Below, piece after piece: positions 25,361-33,783 of a stretch of 37,088 bases of DNA (the stretch's first letter is position 1; every line of letters starts with the position of its first letter). Made by a program: the position numbers and the translations under genes. The notes beneath the pieces are model-generated. The model made no database searches and was not told the origin of the DNA. It saw nothing but the letters and a program-made list of their open reading frames with translations. Source of the DNA: a virus; the IMG/VR virus record IMGVR_UViG_3300028844_003966, positions 1 to 37,088 of that record; one strand, given 5' to 3'.

Positions 25361-26946
25361 TTAATAAGGGAGATAACTTTCAGGATGTAAAACGAGGTCA
25401 GATTATCTATAAAGGACAATGTATAGATAGTAATGACCCTATGCGTTTAGGTCGTATTAGAGCTATCTTAAGAACCGAAAACACCCAAGACAGGGAGTTA
25501 GCTAATGAAAATTCCGGTAAACAAACTTATGTAGAGTGGGGAGAAAAAGACCCATTTGTTTTCAAGCCTTTACTCCCATTTTTTATCAACACTCCACCAA
25601 AAGAAAACGAATATGTCCACCTTTTTTATAACAACATCACTAGAAAGGGTGATAAGGATAAGTTTTATATTGGAGGTGTTTATAGTTCACCTACCACATC
25701 TAAGTTTGAGAAGTACGACTCAGCGGTAACTAACTTTGATGAGGGTAGTAGAAACAAACCTTTTGAGGATATCTTAGATGAGTCACGAGAAAAATATCGT
25801 TATAGTTATTCTGAGGGTGTTTATTCAGAACCCGAAGATGTTGCACTGTACGGTAGGGGTTCATGTGATATCGTAATCAAAGACAACACCGTTTTATTGA
25901 GGGCTGGTAAAAATAAAAATTTTGAGAGGGGTCAAATACCGAGAAAAAATGATGAGAGGGCTTTTATACAATTAAGTAAATTTGATTATAGAACTCTTTA
26001 TGGTAGTCCATCAAAAAAATTTATTTTTAGTTTTAAACACGAAACTTTAAAAAAATTAGTAGAGTATACTTTAATTAACCCTGAAAATAATAGTAATTTG
26101 TTTATGGGTGAGATATACATCTATAACTTAGCAAGACAGGACGGATTAAGTATTAGTACTGCAGATATAAACATCAATAAGGTAATACCTGAAAGTTCAA
26201 AATCACTTCAAACAAAAATTAATTTTGAACAAAAAAAGATGTCCGAAGTCATTAAATTAATTAATGATGTTTTGGAGGGTGTTGTTAAAGGTAGTATACA
26301 GAATGTTGTTGATGAGGATACCGTAGGTATCAGTATCAACGGACCACAGAAATTTGATAAAGGTAACACATTCCCATTCTATTTTAGACCACAACTAAAT
26401 TTATATAACAAATTAGGAGGTATAACACCGTCTTCTAATATGCAAGAAAATTATAATATTAGTTCATTACTTGCGGGTGTTAAAATTAAAACCACAGATT
26501 TAAGCCCTGGTTATTCATTAGTGTATGATGACAAAAAAACAGACACGGTTCCTTTTAAACCTGTGCCACAAGAATTAATACCTAAAAAGACAGAAAGATA
26601 TAATAAATCTGTCGGGGTTATGGGTAGTGACGAAATATACTTATTGTCTCACACATCAAAAAACCCACCCAATAAAGAGAGGATTGATTTATCAAATACT
26701 TTATATGGTATTGATGAGAATATGGTGGCAGATATTATAGAACCTAACACATCATCATTAGTCAGAGGTGAAGAATTATTAGAATTATTAAATCTTATTG
26801 TTAGATTTTTAGTTAGTCATGTACACCCATGGCACGGGACTACTCCTGTACCCACAAGTTTTGATGGTACAAAAGTGGATGATATATTAAAAGAATTGTT
26901 AAACGCACAAGATAAGATATTAAATAAGAAAATTCGGATAAACTAA
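25357..26946 (+). CDS. Baseplate hub/central spike protein with OB-fold (gp5-like)
   Basis: 529 aa. Residues about 14-110 have the gp5/VgrG-type OB-fold pattern: GQIIYKGQCIDSNDPMRLGR, then YVEWGEKDPFVFKPLLP, then ENEYVHLFY and KFYIGGVYSSP. There is no lysozyme domain (no catalytic Glu-Asp-Thr signature), unlike T4 gp5. The C-terminal part has LVRGEELLELLNLIVRFL and SHVHPWHG, a region seen at the end of related hub proteins. It would sit at the centre of the baseplate under the tail tube. Co-transcribed with the structural gene upstream. Confidence 0.72.
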   Translation: MINKGDNFQDVKRGQIIYKGQCIDSNDPMRLGRIRAILRTENTQDRELANENSGKQTYVEWGEKDPFVFKPLLPFFINTPPKENEYVHLFYNNITRKGDKDKFYIGGVYSSPTTSKFEKYDSAVTNFDEGSRNKPFEDILDESREKYRYSYSEGVYSEPEDVALYGRGSCDIVIKDNTVLLRAGKNKNFERGQIPRKNDERAFIQLSKFDYRTLYGSPSKKFIFSFKHETLKKLVEYTLINPENNSNLFMGEIYIYNLARQDGLSISTADININKVIPESSKSLQTKINFEQKKMSEVIKLINDVLEGVVKGSIQNVVDEDTVGISINGPQKFDKGNTFPFYFRPQLNLYNKLGGITPSSNMQENYNISSLLAGVKIKTTDLSPGYSLVYDDKKTDTVPFKPVPQELIPKKTERYNKSVGVMGSDEIYLLSHTSKNPPNKERIDLSNTLYGIDENMVADIIEPNTSSLVRGEELLELLNLIVRFLVSHVHPWHGTTPVPTSFDGTKVDDILKELLNAQDKILNKKIRIN

Positions 26947-26947
26947 G

Positions 26948-26955
26948 TATTTATA
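26948..26955 (+). promoter_or_regulatory. TATTTATA motif, candidate late promoter
   Basis: AAGTATTTATATAAAAAACT, ending 13 nt before the ATG at 26969. Plus-strand genes on both sides. Confidence 0.5.
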
Positions 26956-26968
26956 TAAAAAACTTAAT

Positions 26969-28480
26969 ATGTCAATCCACAGGTCTTATTTTAGTAAAAA
27001 TGACACTATAATATCAGATTCAGTTGCGAATACAGGTAGAAATCCTATCACTGAATTATTTTTCGGTAACGTAGAAGACACATCATCTAGTGTTGGTTTT
27101 ACTAGATTTATTTTTGACTTAGACTTATCAGAGTTACAGACAAAATTATCTAATGGTGAAATCGCAACAGGTTGTAGTTACAATTTAACACATACGTTAA
27201 ACATGACTAACACCTCTTTTTTTGATGATGCACTATTAAATGAAAAATGGTCTAATGAAAGAAGAAGGGCATCTTCTTTTGATTTAATCTTATTTAGAAT
27301 ACCAAAAACATCGGGAACCACGGGTAATCCCCAAACATGGGACGAAGGTGTAGGGTTTGATTATTATAAAGGAGTCTCAACTATTTCACCAACAACAGTA
27401 TCTGTAAGAAATATTGGACCTACAGATAATTCATATTCTGATAGACCTACCAACTGGATTCAAAGACAAAGTAATATTGATTGGTCTCAACAAGGTATAT
27501 ACGATAATACAAACTCGTTAACAGGTACATCCACAGGTTTAAATTATAGTGCAATCACAATAGTTGATACTCAACATTTTGAACGTGGTAATGAGAACAT
27601 AGAGTTTGACATGACCGACGAAATTAACAGTATTTTAACGGGAGGTACTACAGGTTCCACAGGATGGGGTATTGCATTTTTACCTAGTATAGAAAATATA
27701 TCAGGTTTAACCGAAAACTATACAGTAGGATTTTTTACACGTCATACACAAACATTCTATGAACCTTTCTTAGAAACATCATATTCTGACTTAATAGAGG
27801 ACGATAGAAACACGTTTTACGAAAAAAGAAATAACAAACTATATCTATACTCATTTAAATATGGTAACCCCCAATCATTTGACACAAACCCAACAGTAGA
27901 TATATTGGATTCAAATGGTAACGAAATAAACGGTTTTACAGGTCTTACAACGTGTCAAATACAGAAAGGAGTATACGAGGTTACCGTAAGTGGTTTAACC
28001 GCGTCTACAATCCCCTGTGTGTTTTATGATAATTGGAAAGGTCTGACTGTGGATGGGGTGTCTATCGGTAATGTAGAAAATCAGTTTGTTGTACATAATT
28101 TATCGGGATTATATCAAATAGGTCCTAATAATAATGACCCAAAAATATATGGTTTTGACTTTTATGGAATTAAACAAGACGAAAAAATATTAAATACAGA
28201 TATAAGAAAAGTTAATGTGGTACTTAAAAAGGCTTATACCACACAAGAAGTATTAACTCATGTGGATGCCTCTTATAGAATTTACGTAAAAGAAGGCACC
28301 ACTGAAGTACAAGTGCAGGATTGGACTCCAATTAATAGGACTAATTCAGGATACTACTTCTTATTTGATACAAAAGATAAAATACCTAACGAATACTTCG
28401 TTGACATAAAAGTCGTCTCAGACAGAGAGGTTAATACCTATAAACGAGAACTTAAGTTCCAAATAGTAAACAAAAAATGA
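26969..28480 (+). CDS. Virion structural protein, beta-rich
   Basis: 503 aa. Opens MSIHRSYFSKNDTIISDSVANTG, a start I associate with a conserved virion protein of T4-like phages from Bacteroidota. Beta-rich, aromatic and Thr/Asn-rich, with TGRNPITELFFG and a FTRFIFDLDLSEL jelly-roll-like opening (residues about 45-60). The second half has domain-like repeats of Ig type (VDILDSNGNEINGF, VNVVLKKAY). Probably a baseplate wedge, fibre connector or decoration protein. It has its own late-type motif and overlaps the following gene by 4 nt. Confidence 0.62.
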   Translation: MSIHRSYFSKNDTIISDSVANTGRNPITELFFGNVEDTSSSVGFTRFIFDLDLSELQTKLSNGEIATGCSYNLTHTLNMTNTSFFDDALLNEKWSNERRRASSFDLILFRIPKTSGTTGNPQTWDEGVGFDYYKGVSTISPTTVSVRNIGPTDNSYSDRPTNWIQRQSNIDWSQQGIYDNTNSLTGTSTGLNYSAITIVDTQHFERGNENIEFDMTDEINSILTGGTTGSTGWGIAFLPSIENISGLTENYTVGFFTRHTQTFYEPFLETSYSDLIEDDRNTFYEKRNNKLYLYSFKYGNPQSFDTNPTVDILDSNGNEINGFTGLTTCQIQKGVYEVTVSGLTASTIPCVFYDNWKGLTVDGVSIGNVENQFVVHNLSGLYQIGPNNNDPKIYGFDFYGIKQDEKILNTDIRKVNVVLKKAYTTQEVLTHVDASYRIYVKEGTTEVQVQDWTPINRTNSGYYFLFDTKDKIPNEYFVDIKVVSDREVNTYKRELKFQIVNKK

Positions 28481-28731
28481 GTGTAATTAGATTAACAGAG
28501 TCAGAACTTGTTGAAATGATACAACAAATAATTTCTGAGAAAAAGAAAAAATCAAAGAAGAAAAAAGACACTACTTTGTGTGCTAGAGGTAAGTCAGCAG
28601 CTAAGGCTAAATTTGAAGTTTACCCATCAGCATACGCTAACGGATACGCAGTTCAAGTGTGTAAAGGTGATATGCCAGGATTAGACGGTAAAAAAAGATG
28701 TTCAGGAAAGTATTGTTCGGGTAAGAAATAA
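28477..28731 (+). CDS. Small basic phage protein with VYPSAYANGYAVQVCKG motif
   Basis: 84 aa. The N-terminus IRLTESELVEMIQQII is a short helix motif that recurs at the start of many proteins in T4-like phages of Bacteroidota. A poly-Lys linker follows (28-41). The C-terminal domain holds CARGKSAAKAKFEVYPSAYA and four to five Cys, seen in many phage and virus genomes and possibly metal-binding. Function unknown; the basic charge suggests nucleic-acid contact or packaging in the head. Coupled to the preceding gene by ATGA overlap. Confidence 0.68.
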   Translation: MSVIRLTESELVEMIQQIISEKKKKSKKKKDTTLCARGKSAAKAKFEVYPSAYANGYAVQVCKGDMPGLDGKKRCSGKYCSGKK

Positions 28732-28743
28732 ACCCTATATTTG
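28712..28743 (+). promoter_or_regulatory. Bacteroidota-type host promoter (TTG - 20 nt - TATATTTG)
   Basis: ATTG at 28712-28715, a 20-nt spacer and TATATTTG at 28736-28743 match the -33 TTG / -7 TAnnTTTG form of Bacteroidota vegetative promoters. It lies 17 nt before the ATG of the small gene at 28761, so that gene may be expressed early from host RNA polymerase. Confidence 0.5.
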
Positions 28744-28760
28744 TAAAAACTTTCTTGGAA

Positions 28761-28931
28761 ATGAGCCTAGTTAATCACAGAACATATCAATTACTTAAGG
28801 AAAATGAAGTAATTGAAGAAACCGAAGCCGCGACTTTTGACCGTGCAATCGATTATTTTTTTGACAAATACCCTGAAGCATATTCTGATAGTAGATATCA
28901 GTTTAAATATGTTAGGATGAGTCACGAATAA
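28761..28931 (+). CDS. Small 56-aa phage protein
   Basis: ATG at 28761, TAA ending at 28931. Sequence runs MSLVNHRTYQLLKEN at the start and ends YQFKYVRMSHE. Acidic with two short helices; no domain recognised. Support for being real: it fills the gap between two gene blocks, ends 2 nt before the convergent gene's stop, starts 17 nt after a good Bacteroidota-type promoter, and has normal codon use for this phage. Easily missed because of its size. Confidence 0.6.
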   Translation: MSLVNHRTYQLLKENEVIEETEAATFDRAIDYFFDKYPEAYSDSRYQFKYVRMSHE

Positions 28932-28933
28932 TT

Positions 28934-29197
28934 TTAATATTCTTCTATAAGGATTTTAAGACCACCAGACCCTTTAATAACTCTGTGGAAGGTCTCCTTA
29001 GGTATTTCTAATTTAACTCCTTTTTTGAGGGGTATAGGGAGCTCATTGTCCATCTGAAACAACCACTCACTATCCTCTAATACCTCAACGACACGGTTTT
29101 CTTTATCCATATGCCAAACGAGTTCTTTCTCAGATACGTCTGAAGAGAAAACTCGTTTGAATTGATTGTGAGAGATGTTTTCTTGTGTATATATCAT
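28934..29197 (-). CDS. Small cupin-like protein
   Basis: 87 aa from the ATG at 29197, which overlaps the upstream stop (TGATG). Upstream in-frame GTG and TTG codons exist but are less likely. The pattern VWHMDKENRVVEVLED, WLFQMDNELPIPL, then FHRVIKGSGGLKILIEEY is that of a conserved small beta-barrel protein found in cyanophages and other T4-like phages. The His/Glu/His placement (HMD, FHR) suggests a cupin metal site. Function unknown. It is convergent with the 28761 gene, 2 nt apart. Confidence 0.68.
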   Translation of the reverse strand: MIYTQENISHNQFKRVFSSDVSEKELVWHMDKENRVVEVLEDSEWLFQMDNELPIPLKKGVKLEIPKETFHRVIKGSGGLKILIEEY

Positions 29198-30096
29198 CAC
29201 CAAAATCTACCTGATACGTTTTTACCAAAATCTTTGTGTGCCCTACAAGCCCAATACCCTGCTTTAGTTTTGTCTTTTTTCTTTTCACACTGATGTCTTG
29301 CAGCAAATGATTTTCTTGCTTCCGGGTCGTTCCATTTTGCGGTCATTACAGGCGAACCATAACTAACTTTTTTTACTTTACCTGTTTTAGGATTACGTAC
29401 ATATACATACCATTTTTTTGAACCTCCTGATTTAGGTTTATTTAAATTAACTTTTTTACCTTGGTACTCCGCCTCATTAATTGACCCGTATTCGAAGGGC
29501 ATATCTAAAGGTATTTCTTTTCCCGTTTTAGTTTTAACGATAGTACCTAAATCAGACTCTAATAATTCTTTATCAAACTCATCAAAACCATATCCTTGAT
29601 TATAAAAATCTCTCGCTTCATTTATAACTTTAAAATATTTATCACTACCATATCTAAAGACGTTTTCAGTTAATGATATTTTATTATCTAAATGATACTT
29701 TAATTCTTTTGACATTTGTTCTTTTAAAACAATACCTTTAATATATCTTTCTAACATTACATTTTCGTTTTTAGATTTTTTTTTATTAAAGTTTTTAACT
29801 TTAATTCTTGTTGGTTTTTGACCCTTACCTGTTTGTGTGTCTTTTCTTTCCTTCTCCCTTTTCCTTCTACAGGCGGAGTCTTTAGCTTCTTGTGACATTT
29901 TACCCGCAACACCCGCAGCTCTACATACAGGGTACGCGCCTTTATCAGCATCTTTTCTACCACATGATGGATGTCCTCCACCCTTCTTTTTTTTACAAAT
30001 ATTAACCCACGGTCCCTTAGGTTGTTTAGAACCTTTCTTTTTTTTCTTTTTACCGAACCATACCGCTAAATCTTCTGATAAAATATAATTATCCAT
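29197..30096 (-). CDS. Lys/Cys-rich phage protein (head or DNA-associated type)
   Basis: 299 aa from MDNYILSEDLAVWFG (ATG at 30096). A longer reading from 30174 adds 26 residues that run through the promoter motif, so it was rejected. N-terminal 75 residues: WFGKKKKKKG, PWVNICKKKKGGGHPSCGRK and YPVCRAAGVAGKM, a DUF5872-like pattern known from phages. The C-terminus KSFAARHQCEKKKDKTKAGY then WACRAHKDFG is another widespread phage signature (RH-C...W-CR) with possible zinc-binding Cys/His. The middle is acidic and helical. Likely virion or packaged basic protein; exact role unknown. Confidence 0.68.
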   Translation of the reverse strand: MDNYILSEDLAVWFGKKKKKKGSKQPKGPWVNICKKKKGGGHPSCGRKDADKGAYPVCRAAGVAGKMSQEAKDSACRRKREKERKDTQTGKGQKPTRIKVKNFNKKKSKNENVMLERYIKGIVLKEQMSKELKYHLDNKISLTENVFRYGSDKYFKVINEARDFYNQGYGFDEFDKELLESDLGTIVKTKTGKEIPLDMPFEYGSINEAEYQGKKVNLNKPKSGGSKKWYVYVRNPKTGKVKKVSYGSPVMTAKWNDPEARKSFAARHQCEKKKDKTKAGYWACRAHKDFGKNVSGRFW

Positions 30097-30117
30097 TTGA
30101 CTTTGTGTTACTTTTTT

Positions 30118-30125
30118 TATAAATA
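30118..30125 (-). promoter_or_regulatory. TATTTATA motif, candidate late promoter for 30096 to 28934
   Basis: Sense strand AATATTTATAAAAAAAGTAAC, 21 nt before the ATG at 30096. The plus strand of the same site reads TATAAATA 20 nt before the ATG of the divergent gene at 30146, so this one site could be read in either orientation. Confidence 0.45.
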
Positions 30126-30145
30126 TTAGGTAAATATCATTTATC

Positions 30146-30397
30146 ATGGAAGAACAAGACGAAAACATAAACACATTATTTAATACAATAAATTATAGCG
30201 AACAACACGAATTAAATAAATTTATTGATGATATGAACTTAGACCAAGCTCTATTTTGTTTAGTTCATGCAACACGACACGCACACAATAGAGGATTATA
30301 TAATATAGAAGAGTCTGAAGTCGTATCAAAGGCAATTAGAATACTAACTACACCACAACCTTTACCACAAGAAGACATTAATGATGGGCAAAAATGA
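30146..30397 (+). CDS. Small conserved hypothetical phage protein
   Basis: 83 aa, helical. The block HELNKFIDDMNLDQALFCLV, then ATRHAHNRGLYNIEESEVV is one I recall in many marine T4-like phages, with no function assigned. His- and acid-rich; no membrane segment. Divergent from the 30096 gene across a 49-nt gap. Overlaps the next gene by 17 nt. Confidence 0.62.
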   Translation: MEEQDENINTLFNTINYSEQHELNKFIDDMNLDQALFCLVHATRHAHNRGLYNIEESEVVSKAIRILTTPQPLPQEDINDGQK

Positions 30398-30587
30398 TTT
30401 AATTAGTAAAATACTCACACTACAATATGAAATTACAAGTGAGGTTTTAAAAGGACATAAATCAAATGATTGTGATAAATTTAAAGATAATAGAAAAGAA
30501 TTAATGGAATTACGTTGTAAGTCATTTGGTGAAGATTCTAAAATTTGTAAATCAGAAAGGTCTAATTATAGAAAATGTGGTAAATAA
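30381..30587 (+). CDS. Small Cys-containing phage protein
   Basis: 68 aa from MMGKNDLISKIL (the second Met is equally possible). Helical with four Cys (CDKF, LRCKSF, KICKSE, RKCGK) spread over the C-terminal half, like coiled-coil-helix or small metal-binding proteins. No family recognised. Ends at the bidirectional terminator that separates it from the capsid gene. Confidence 0.55.
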   Translation: MMGKNDLISKILTLQYEITSEVLKGHKSNDCDKFKDNRKELMELRCKSFGEDSKICKSERSNYRKCGK

Positions 30588-30588
30588 A

Positions 30589-30612
30589 AAAGGGAGACCG
30601 AAGTCTCCCTTT
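30589..30612. terminator. Bidirectional intrinsic terminator
   Basis: AAAGGGAGAC-CGAA-GTCTCCCTTT: a perfect 10-bp stem with a 4-nt loop between the convergent genes 30381-30587 and 30634-32379. A-rich upstream and T-rich downstream flanks fit termination from both sides. Confidence 0.9.
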
Positions 30613-30633
30613 CTATTTTTACTAAGATATAAA

Positions 30634-32379
30634 TTATCTTAACTCTCTTAGGTCAAATGTTCTAACACCATCAACCATGATTCTACCGTAGAATCTGTTG
30701 TTCACCATCTTCTTAGCGTATCTTGTCATGATACCCTTGATTGGTGTGAAGTTGAATGGGTTATACATTGTTGGTGTCAACTGAAGAGGTACGTATGGAG
30801 CGTATACATATCCTGTATCAAGTAACGATGAACCTTTGTGTCCCAACAATACTGTGTTTGGTGGGAAGTAAGGGTCACGGTAAACCTGATATCTACCTGA
30901 TAATGTACCTACTCTTTCGATACCCATGTTGTACTGGTCCTGGTCAGGAGCCGCGTTTGAAACGTGGAAGTACTCAAGGTCGTCAAAGATTGCTGAAATC
31001 TCAGAAGAGACAACAATCCAGTTAGCACCACCTCTTAAAGTAGACTTATGGATTTGAGCAGAAATCTGATTGATTGCTGTAATCAATGTCTGATTCCAAT
31101 CCTTTTGGTTGTACGCAGTTGAAGTAGTGTTTAACTTTCTCCATCCATCGTAGTCCCATCTTAATGTCCAAGCCGCACCTTTTCTTAAGTCTCTTAAGAT
31201 TTCACGGTCGATTTCAGCCGCAACCTGCTCTGACAACAATGCTGTCAATTCAGCCTCAGCGTCAATGTTGTGGAACGCTGAAACGTCTTGAGCGAGTTCT
31301 GGTGACCACTGAGCTCTTAACTTTCTTTCTGTTACAGAAACAGTAACAGCCTCTAAGTCAAACGAAACTTCACCGATAGCGTCTTCGAATTCCAATGTTT
31401 CGTAGATTCTGTAATCAGCTTGTAAAGTCCATGCAGTGACTGTCTGTCCAGTATAACCGTCAACAGTGGCATCACCACCAAGTGCAACTGGTACACTACT
31501 ATCAATAGACAAGTAGATGACACCGTCAGCATCACAAATGTTATCATATGAACCACCAGGTCCATCAGTTGGGAATGTAGTTGGTGTAGATGAACCGTAC
31601 TGAACGATACCCTTACCATACTTCTGAGTTACAACTCTGAATGGTAAATAAGTTTTGGTTGAACCTGTGTAGTAAACTTGCAATGAAGAAAGGAATTCTT
31701 CAGTGTCCATAGCGTTACCGTCAGGTCCGATTAACTTACCAGCACCTGCGTTTGAGAAACCTGATAATGCAACTAAGATTTCTTTTACGTTAAGACCTGT
31801 GTAGTCTGAACCCAATGAACCGACTACTAGCTCACCACTACTCCACTTAACAGCGGTCAATGACTTTGTTACATCACTAAACTTACCTTTAGAGTAGTCA
31901 AACAATCCTGCTGGGTCATCCTCAGGGATTTCACCTTCGTAGAAACGGTCATACAAGTTTGTTGCATTAGTGTAACCTGAAGTGCTTGATGTAGGACCAC
32001 CTGGTGCTCCGAATGGAGGGATGTGTGAACCGTCAGAATTTCTGTTCTGAATCTTTGGTACAAAGTAGAACAACTTACCGATTGGTAGGTTCATAGCCTG
32101 TACAGAAACGATGTCGTTAGCCAACAACTTAGAGAAAACTCTTCTTACGATTGGGAAAACAACAGTTTCAAAAGAACCTGAACTGTCAGAAGCAGCTGCT
32201 TCGTTTATCAAATGAGACGCTTGGTTTTCATACAACTGCGCCATATTTTCTTTTAAGTGACCCTTAAGTCCGTCGAGGAACCCTAACTTGTCCCACTTGT
32301 TGATTGTGTCTTCCTTGATAACTTTTAAGTGCTTAAGACCGATGTTACCAACTAGACCTGATTCTAATAATGCTCCCAT
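30634..32379 (-). CDS. Major capsid protein, T4 gp23-like
   Basis: 581 aa (T4 gp23 is 521). After an N-terminal helical prodomain, ETVVFPIVRRVFSKLLANDI then VQAMNLPIGKLFYF matches the conserved gp23 stretch at the start of the mature HK97-type fold. LRAQWSPELAQDVSAFHNID and AEIDREILRDL are typical of the later region. The T4 protease consensus is (I/L)xE; INE at residues 58-60 followed by AAAS lies where T4 gp23 is cut, so E60 is the probable maturation site. Codons are shifted to C-ending Asn, Phe, Tyr and Ile codons compared with most genes here, as in a very highly expressed gene. No TATTTATA box precedes it; expression likely runs from the box before the scaffold gene. Confidence 0.92.
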   Translation of the reverse strand: MGALLESGLVGNIGLKHLKVIKEDTINKWDKLGFLDGLKGHLKENMAQLYENQASHLINEAAASDSSGSFETVVFPIVRRVFSKLLANDIVSVQAMNLPIGKLFYFVPKIQNRNSDGSHIPPFGAPGGPTSSTSGYTNATNLYDRFYEGEIPEDDPAGLFDYSKGKFSDVTKSLTAVKWSSGELVVGSLGSDYTGLNVKEILVALSGFSNAGAGKLIGPDGNAMDTEEFLSSLQVYYTGSTKTYLPFRVVTQKYGKGIVQYGSSTPTTFPTDGPGGSYDNICDADGVIYLSIDSSVPVALGGDATVDGYTGQTVTAWTLQADYRIYETLEFEDAIGEVSFDLEAVTVSVTERKLRAQWSPELAQDVSAFHNIDAEAELTALLSEQVAAEIDREILRDLRKGAAWTLRWDYDGWRKLNTTSTAYNQKDWNQTLITAINQISAQIHKSTLRGGANWIVVSSEISAIFDDLEYFHVSNAAPDQDQYNMGIERVGTLSGRYQVYRDPYFPPNTVLLGHKGSSLLDTGYVYAPYVPLQLTPTMYNPFNFTPIKGIMTRYAKKMVNNRFYGRIMVDGVRTFDLRELR

Positions 32380-32406
32380 TTTAATAATTTTTTAAGGATT
32401 TTATTT

Positions 32407-33669
32407 TTATTTTAATTTACTCATTAAATCTTTCATTCTTAAGAACTGAGGATTTTCATAAGTTTTACTCTCAATTAGATTGTTAGCAGAACCCTTAGTA
32501 GGTGTCTTAGTAACTTTAGATTGTACTGATTCAGTAACAACATTTTGTTCCTTACCTCCCAAGTCTTCTTTAACTGTCTTATAAAGAGATTTTGATTCTT
32601 TAAGAGTTTCGACACCATCGAAACGTCTTAATATATTTATTTTTTCTTGCTTCGTTGTAGAATGTTCTGTGAATAAACGTGTAGCGTATGCCAAGTTAGA
32701 ATTAAATACCGCGACCTCATTTAACTTTTCCTTAAAGATGTTGAGTGCTTTTCTGTACTCTTCATTCTTTTCTCTAAGTTGAGTTAGTTCTTTTTGAACT
32801 GACTCATTATAACGAGATTTGTTTGGAATAGTTTTTGGTTTTGGTAAACCCTTACTCTTTTCTGAAGAGGCTCTTTGACCTTGAGCTAAACTTCTTTCGG
32901 TCATTTCTTCCTCTTCTTCAGACATTTCTTCTTCAGTGGTTTCGTAATCTTTGTGAGACTTAGAGTCGTCACCTTTCTTACCTCCCCAACCTTCACCCAT
33001 TTCTTCATGAGTTTCTTCTTCTTCGTAAGCTTCTTCTTCTTCACCAATTTCGATTTCATATACAACGTCTTCTTCTTCGTAAGCTTCGTCACCTTCAGAC
33101 ACTTCGTCTTCAGTTTCCATAACTTCTTCTTCATCTTCTGATTCACCTAACTGAATCACATATTCTGCGTCTGTTTCGGTATCGGCCAAATGAACATCAT
33201 CACCGTCTTGTTTAACAATGATACCATCATCTTCACCCATAGCCTTAAAGACCTTTAAGATTTCGTCGTCAGAAGCTGCAGTTAAATCGAGTGGTAAAAG
33301 AACTTCTTCTTCGTCGTCAACTTCCAAGTCGTCACCAGGTAAATCAGTCATTAACATTTCCTCATCACCCATTTCCAACTCTTCGTCTTCTTCATTATCA
33401 GAAAGTGCGTCGTCTAAGTCTAATTCAAGACCTTCTTCCTCACCTTCATCTTCATCCTCAACATCCATATCTAATTCAAGTTCTCCTTGTTCAGATATTT
33501 CAGTATCAGAAAGTTCAATCTCATCTTCTTCAGATAAAGATTCTTTTACTAATTCGCTGATTTCTTCCTTCATAGTAGAAGCAAGTATTCCTTTTGCATT
33601 GTTTGTAATAGCCTCTTGCAAGTTTTCCATTTGCAATAAAGCTTCTTCAACTAAGTTTTTTTCTGCCAT
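32407..33669 (-). CDS. Prohead core scaffolding protein, gp22-like
   Basis: 420 aa. Residues about 45-245 are extremely Glu/Asp-rich (long E/D runs). Residues 285-345 form a coiled coil (LTQLREKNEEYRKALNIFKE). The C-terminus is basic and ends PQFLRMKDLMSKLK. T4 gp22 is a helical acidic scaffold lying between protease and capsid genes; this gene has the same position and character. T4 gp22 is smaller (269 aa), so the acidic insert is extra. It is presumably degraded by the prohead protease. Upstream is the palindrome-embedded late motif at 33701. Confidence 0.8.
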   Translation of the reverse strand: MAEKNLVEEALLQMENLQEAITNNAKGILASTMKEEISELVKESLSEEDEIELSDTEISEQGELELDMDVEDEDEGEEEGLELDLDDALSDNEEDEELEMGDEEMLMTDLPGDDLEVDDEEEVLLPLDLTAASDDEILKVFKAMGEDDGIIVKQDGDDVHLADTETDAEYVIQLGESEDEEEVMETEDEVSEGDEAYEEEDVVYEIEIGEEEEAYEEEETHEEMGEGWGGKKGDDSKSHKDYETTEEEMSEEEEEMTERSLAQGQRASSEKSKGLPKPKTIPNKSRYNESVQKELTQLREKNEEYRKALNIFKEKLNEVAVFNSNLAYATRLFTEHSTTKQEKINILRRFDGVETLKESKSLYKTVKEDLGGKEQNVVTESVQSKVTKTPTKGSANNLIESKTYENPQFLRMKDLMSKLK

Positions 33670-33689
33670 TTTTAATATTTAGCAATCGT

Positions 33690-33721
33690 TTATTATTACA
33701 TATAAATATGTCTAATAATAA
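33690..33721. repeat. Near-perfect palindrome centred on the late-type motif
   Basis: TTATTATTACATAT (33690-33703) is complementary to ATATGT-CT-AATAATAA (33706-33721) apart from a 2-nt insertion. The minus-strand TATTTATA (33708-33701) occupies the centre. Confidence 0.6.
33701..33708 (-). promoter_or_regulatory. TATTTATA motif, candidate late promoter of scaffold and capsid genes
   Basis: Sense strand ACATATTTATATGTAATAAT, ending 31 nt before the ATG of the scaffold gene, the longest leader among these motifs. It follows the terminator at 33756-33775, so the capsid pair needs a promoter here. Confidence 0.55.
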
Positions 33722-33755
33722 AAAAGTGTTTTTTTTATAACTTTTAGCAAAAAAA

Positions 33756-33775
33756 AATCGGGGTTTCCCCCGATT
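33756..33775 (-). terminator. Intrinsic terminator after the DUF4494 gene
   Basis: On the minus strand AATCGGGG-GAAA-CCCCGATT, an 8-bp stem closed by a GNRA tetraloop, followed by a run of T. It separates the protease/DUF4494 unit from the scaffold/capsid unit. The opposite strand also has a T-rich flank. Confidence 0.88.
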
Positions 33776-33783
33776 AAAAAAAT

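Noticed and set aside
29757-30088. Small frames on both strands inside the Lys/Cys-rich protein gene
   Set aside because: Shadows of Lys-rich coding; the gene at 29197-30096 explains the stretch.
30097-30174. Longer N-terminus for the Lys/Cys-rich gene
   Set aside because: It would run through the TATTTATA motif, and the DLxxWFG family start fits the Met at 30096.
32901-33146. Minus-strand Lys-rich frame inside the scaffold gene
   Set aside because: Frame-shifted reading of GAA/GAG runs; not a gene.
33218-33682. Plus-strand Ser-rich open frame of 154 codons opposite the scaffold gene
   Set aside because: Mirror of Glu/Asp codon runs in the real gene; no promoter or protein-like composition.
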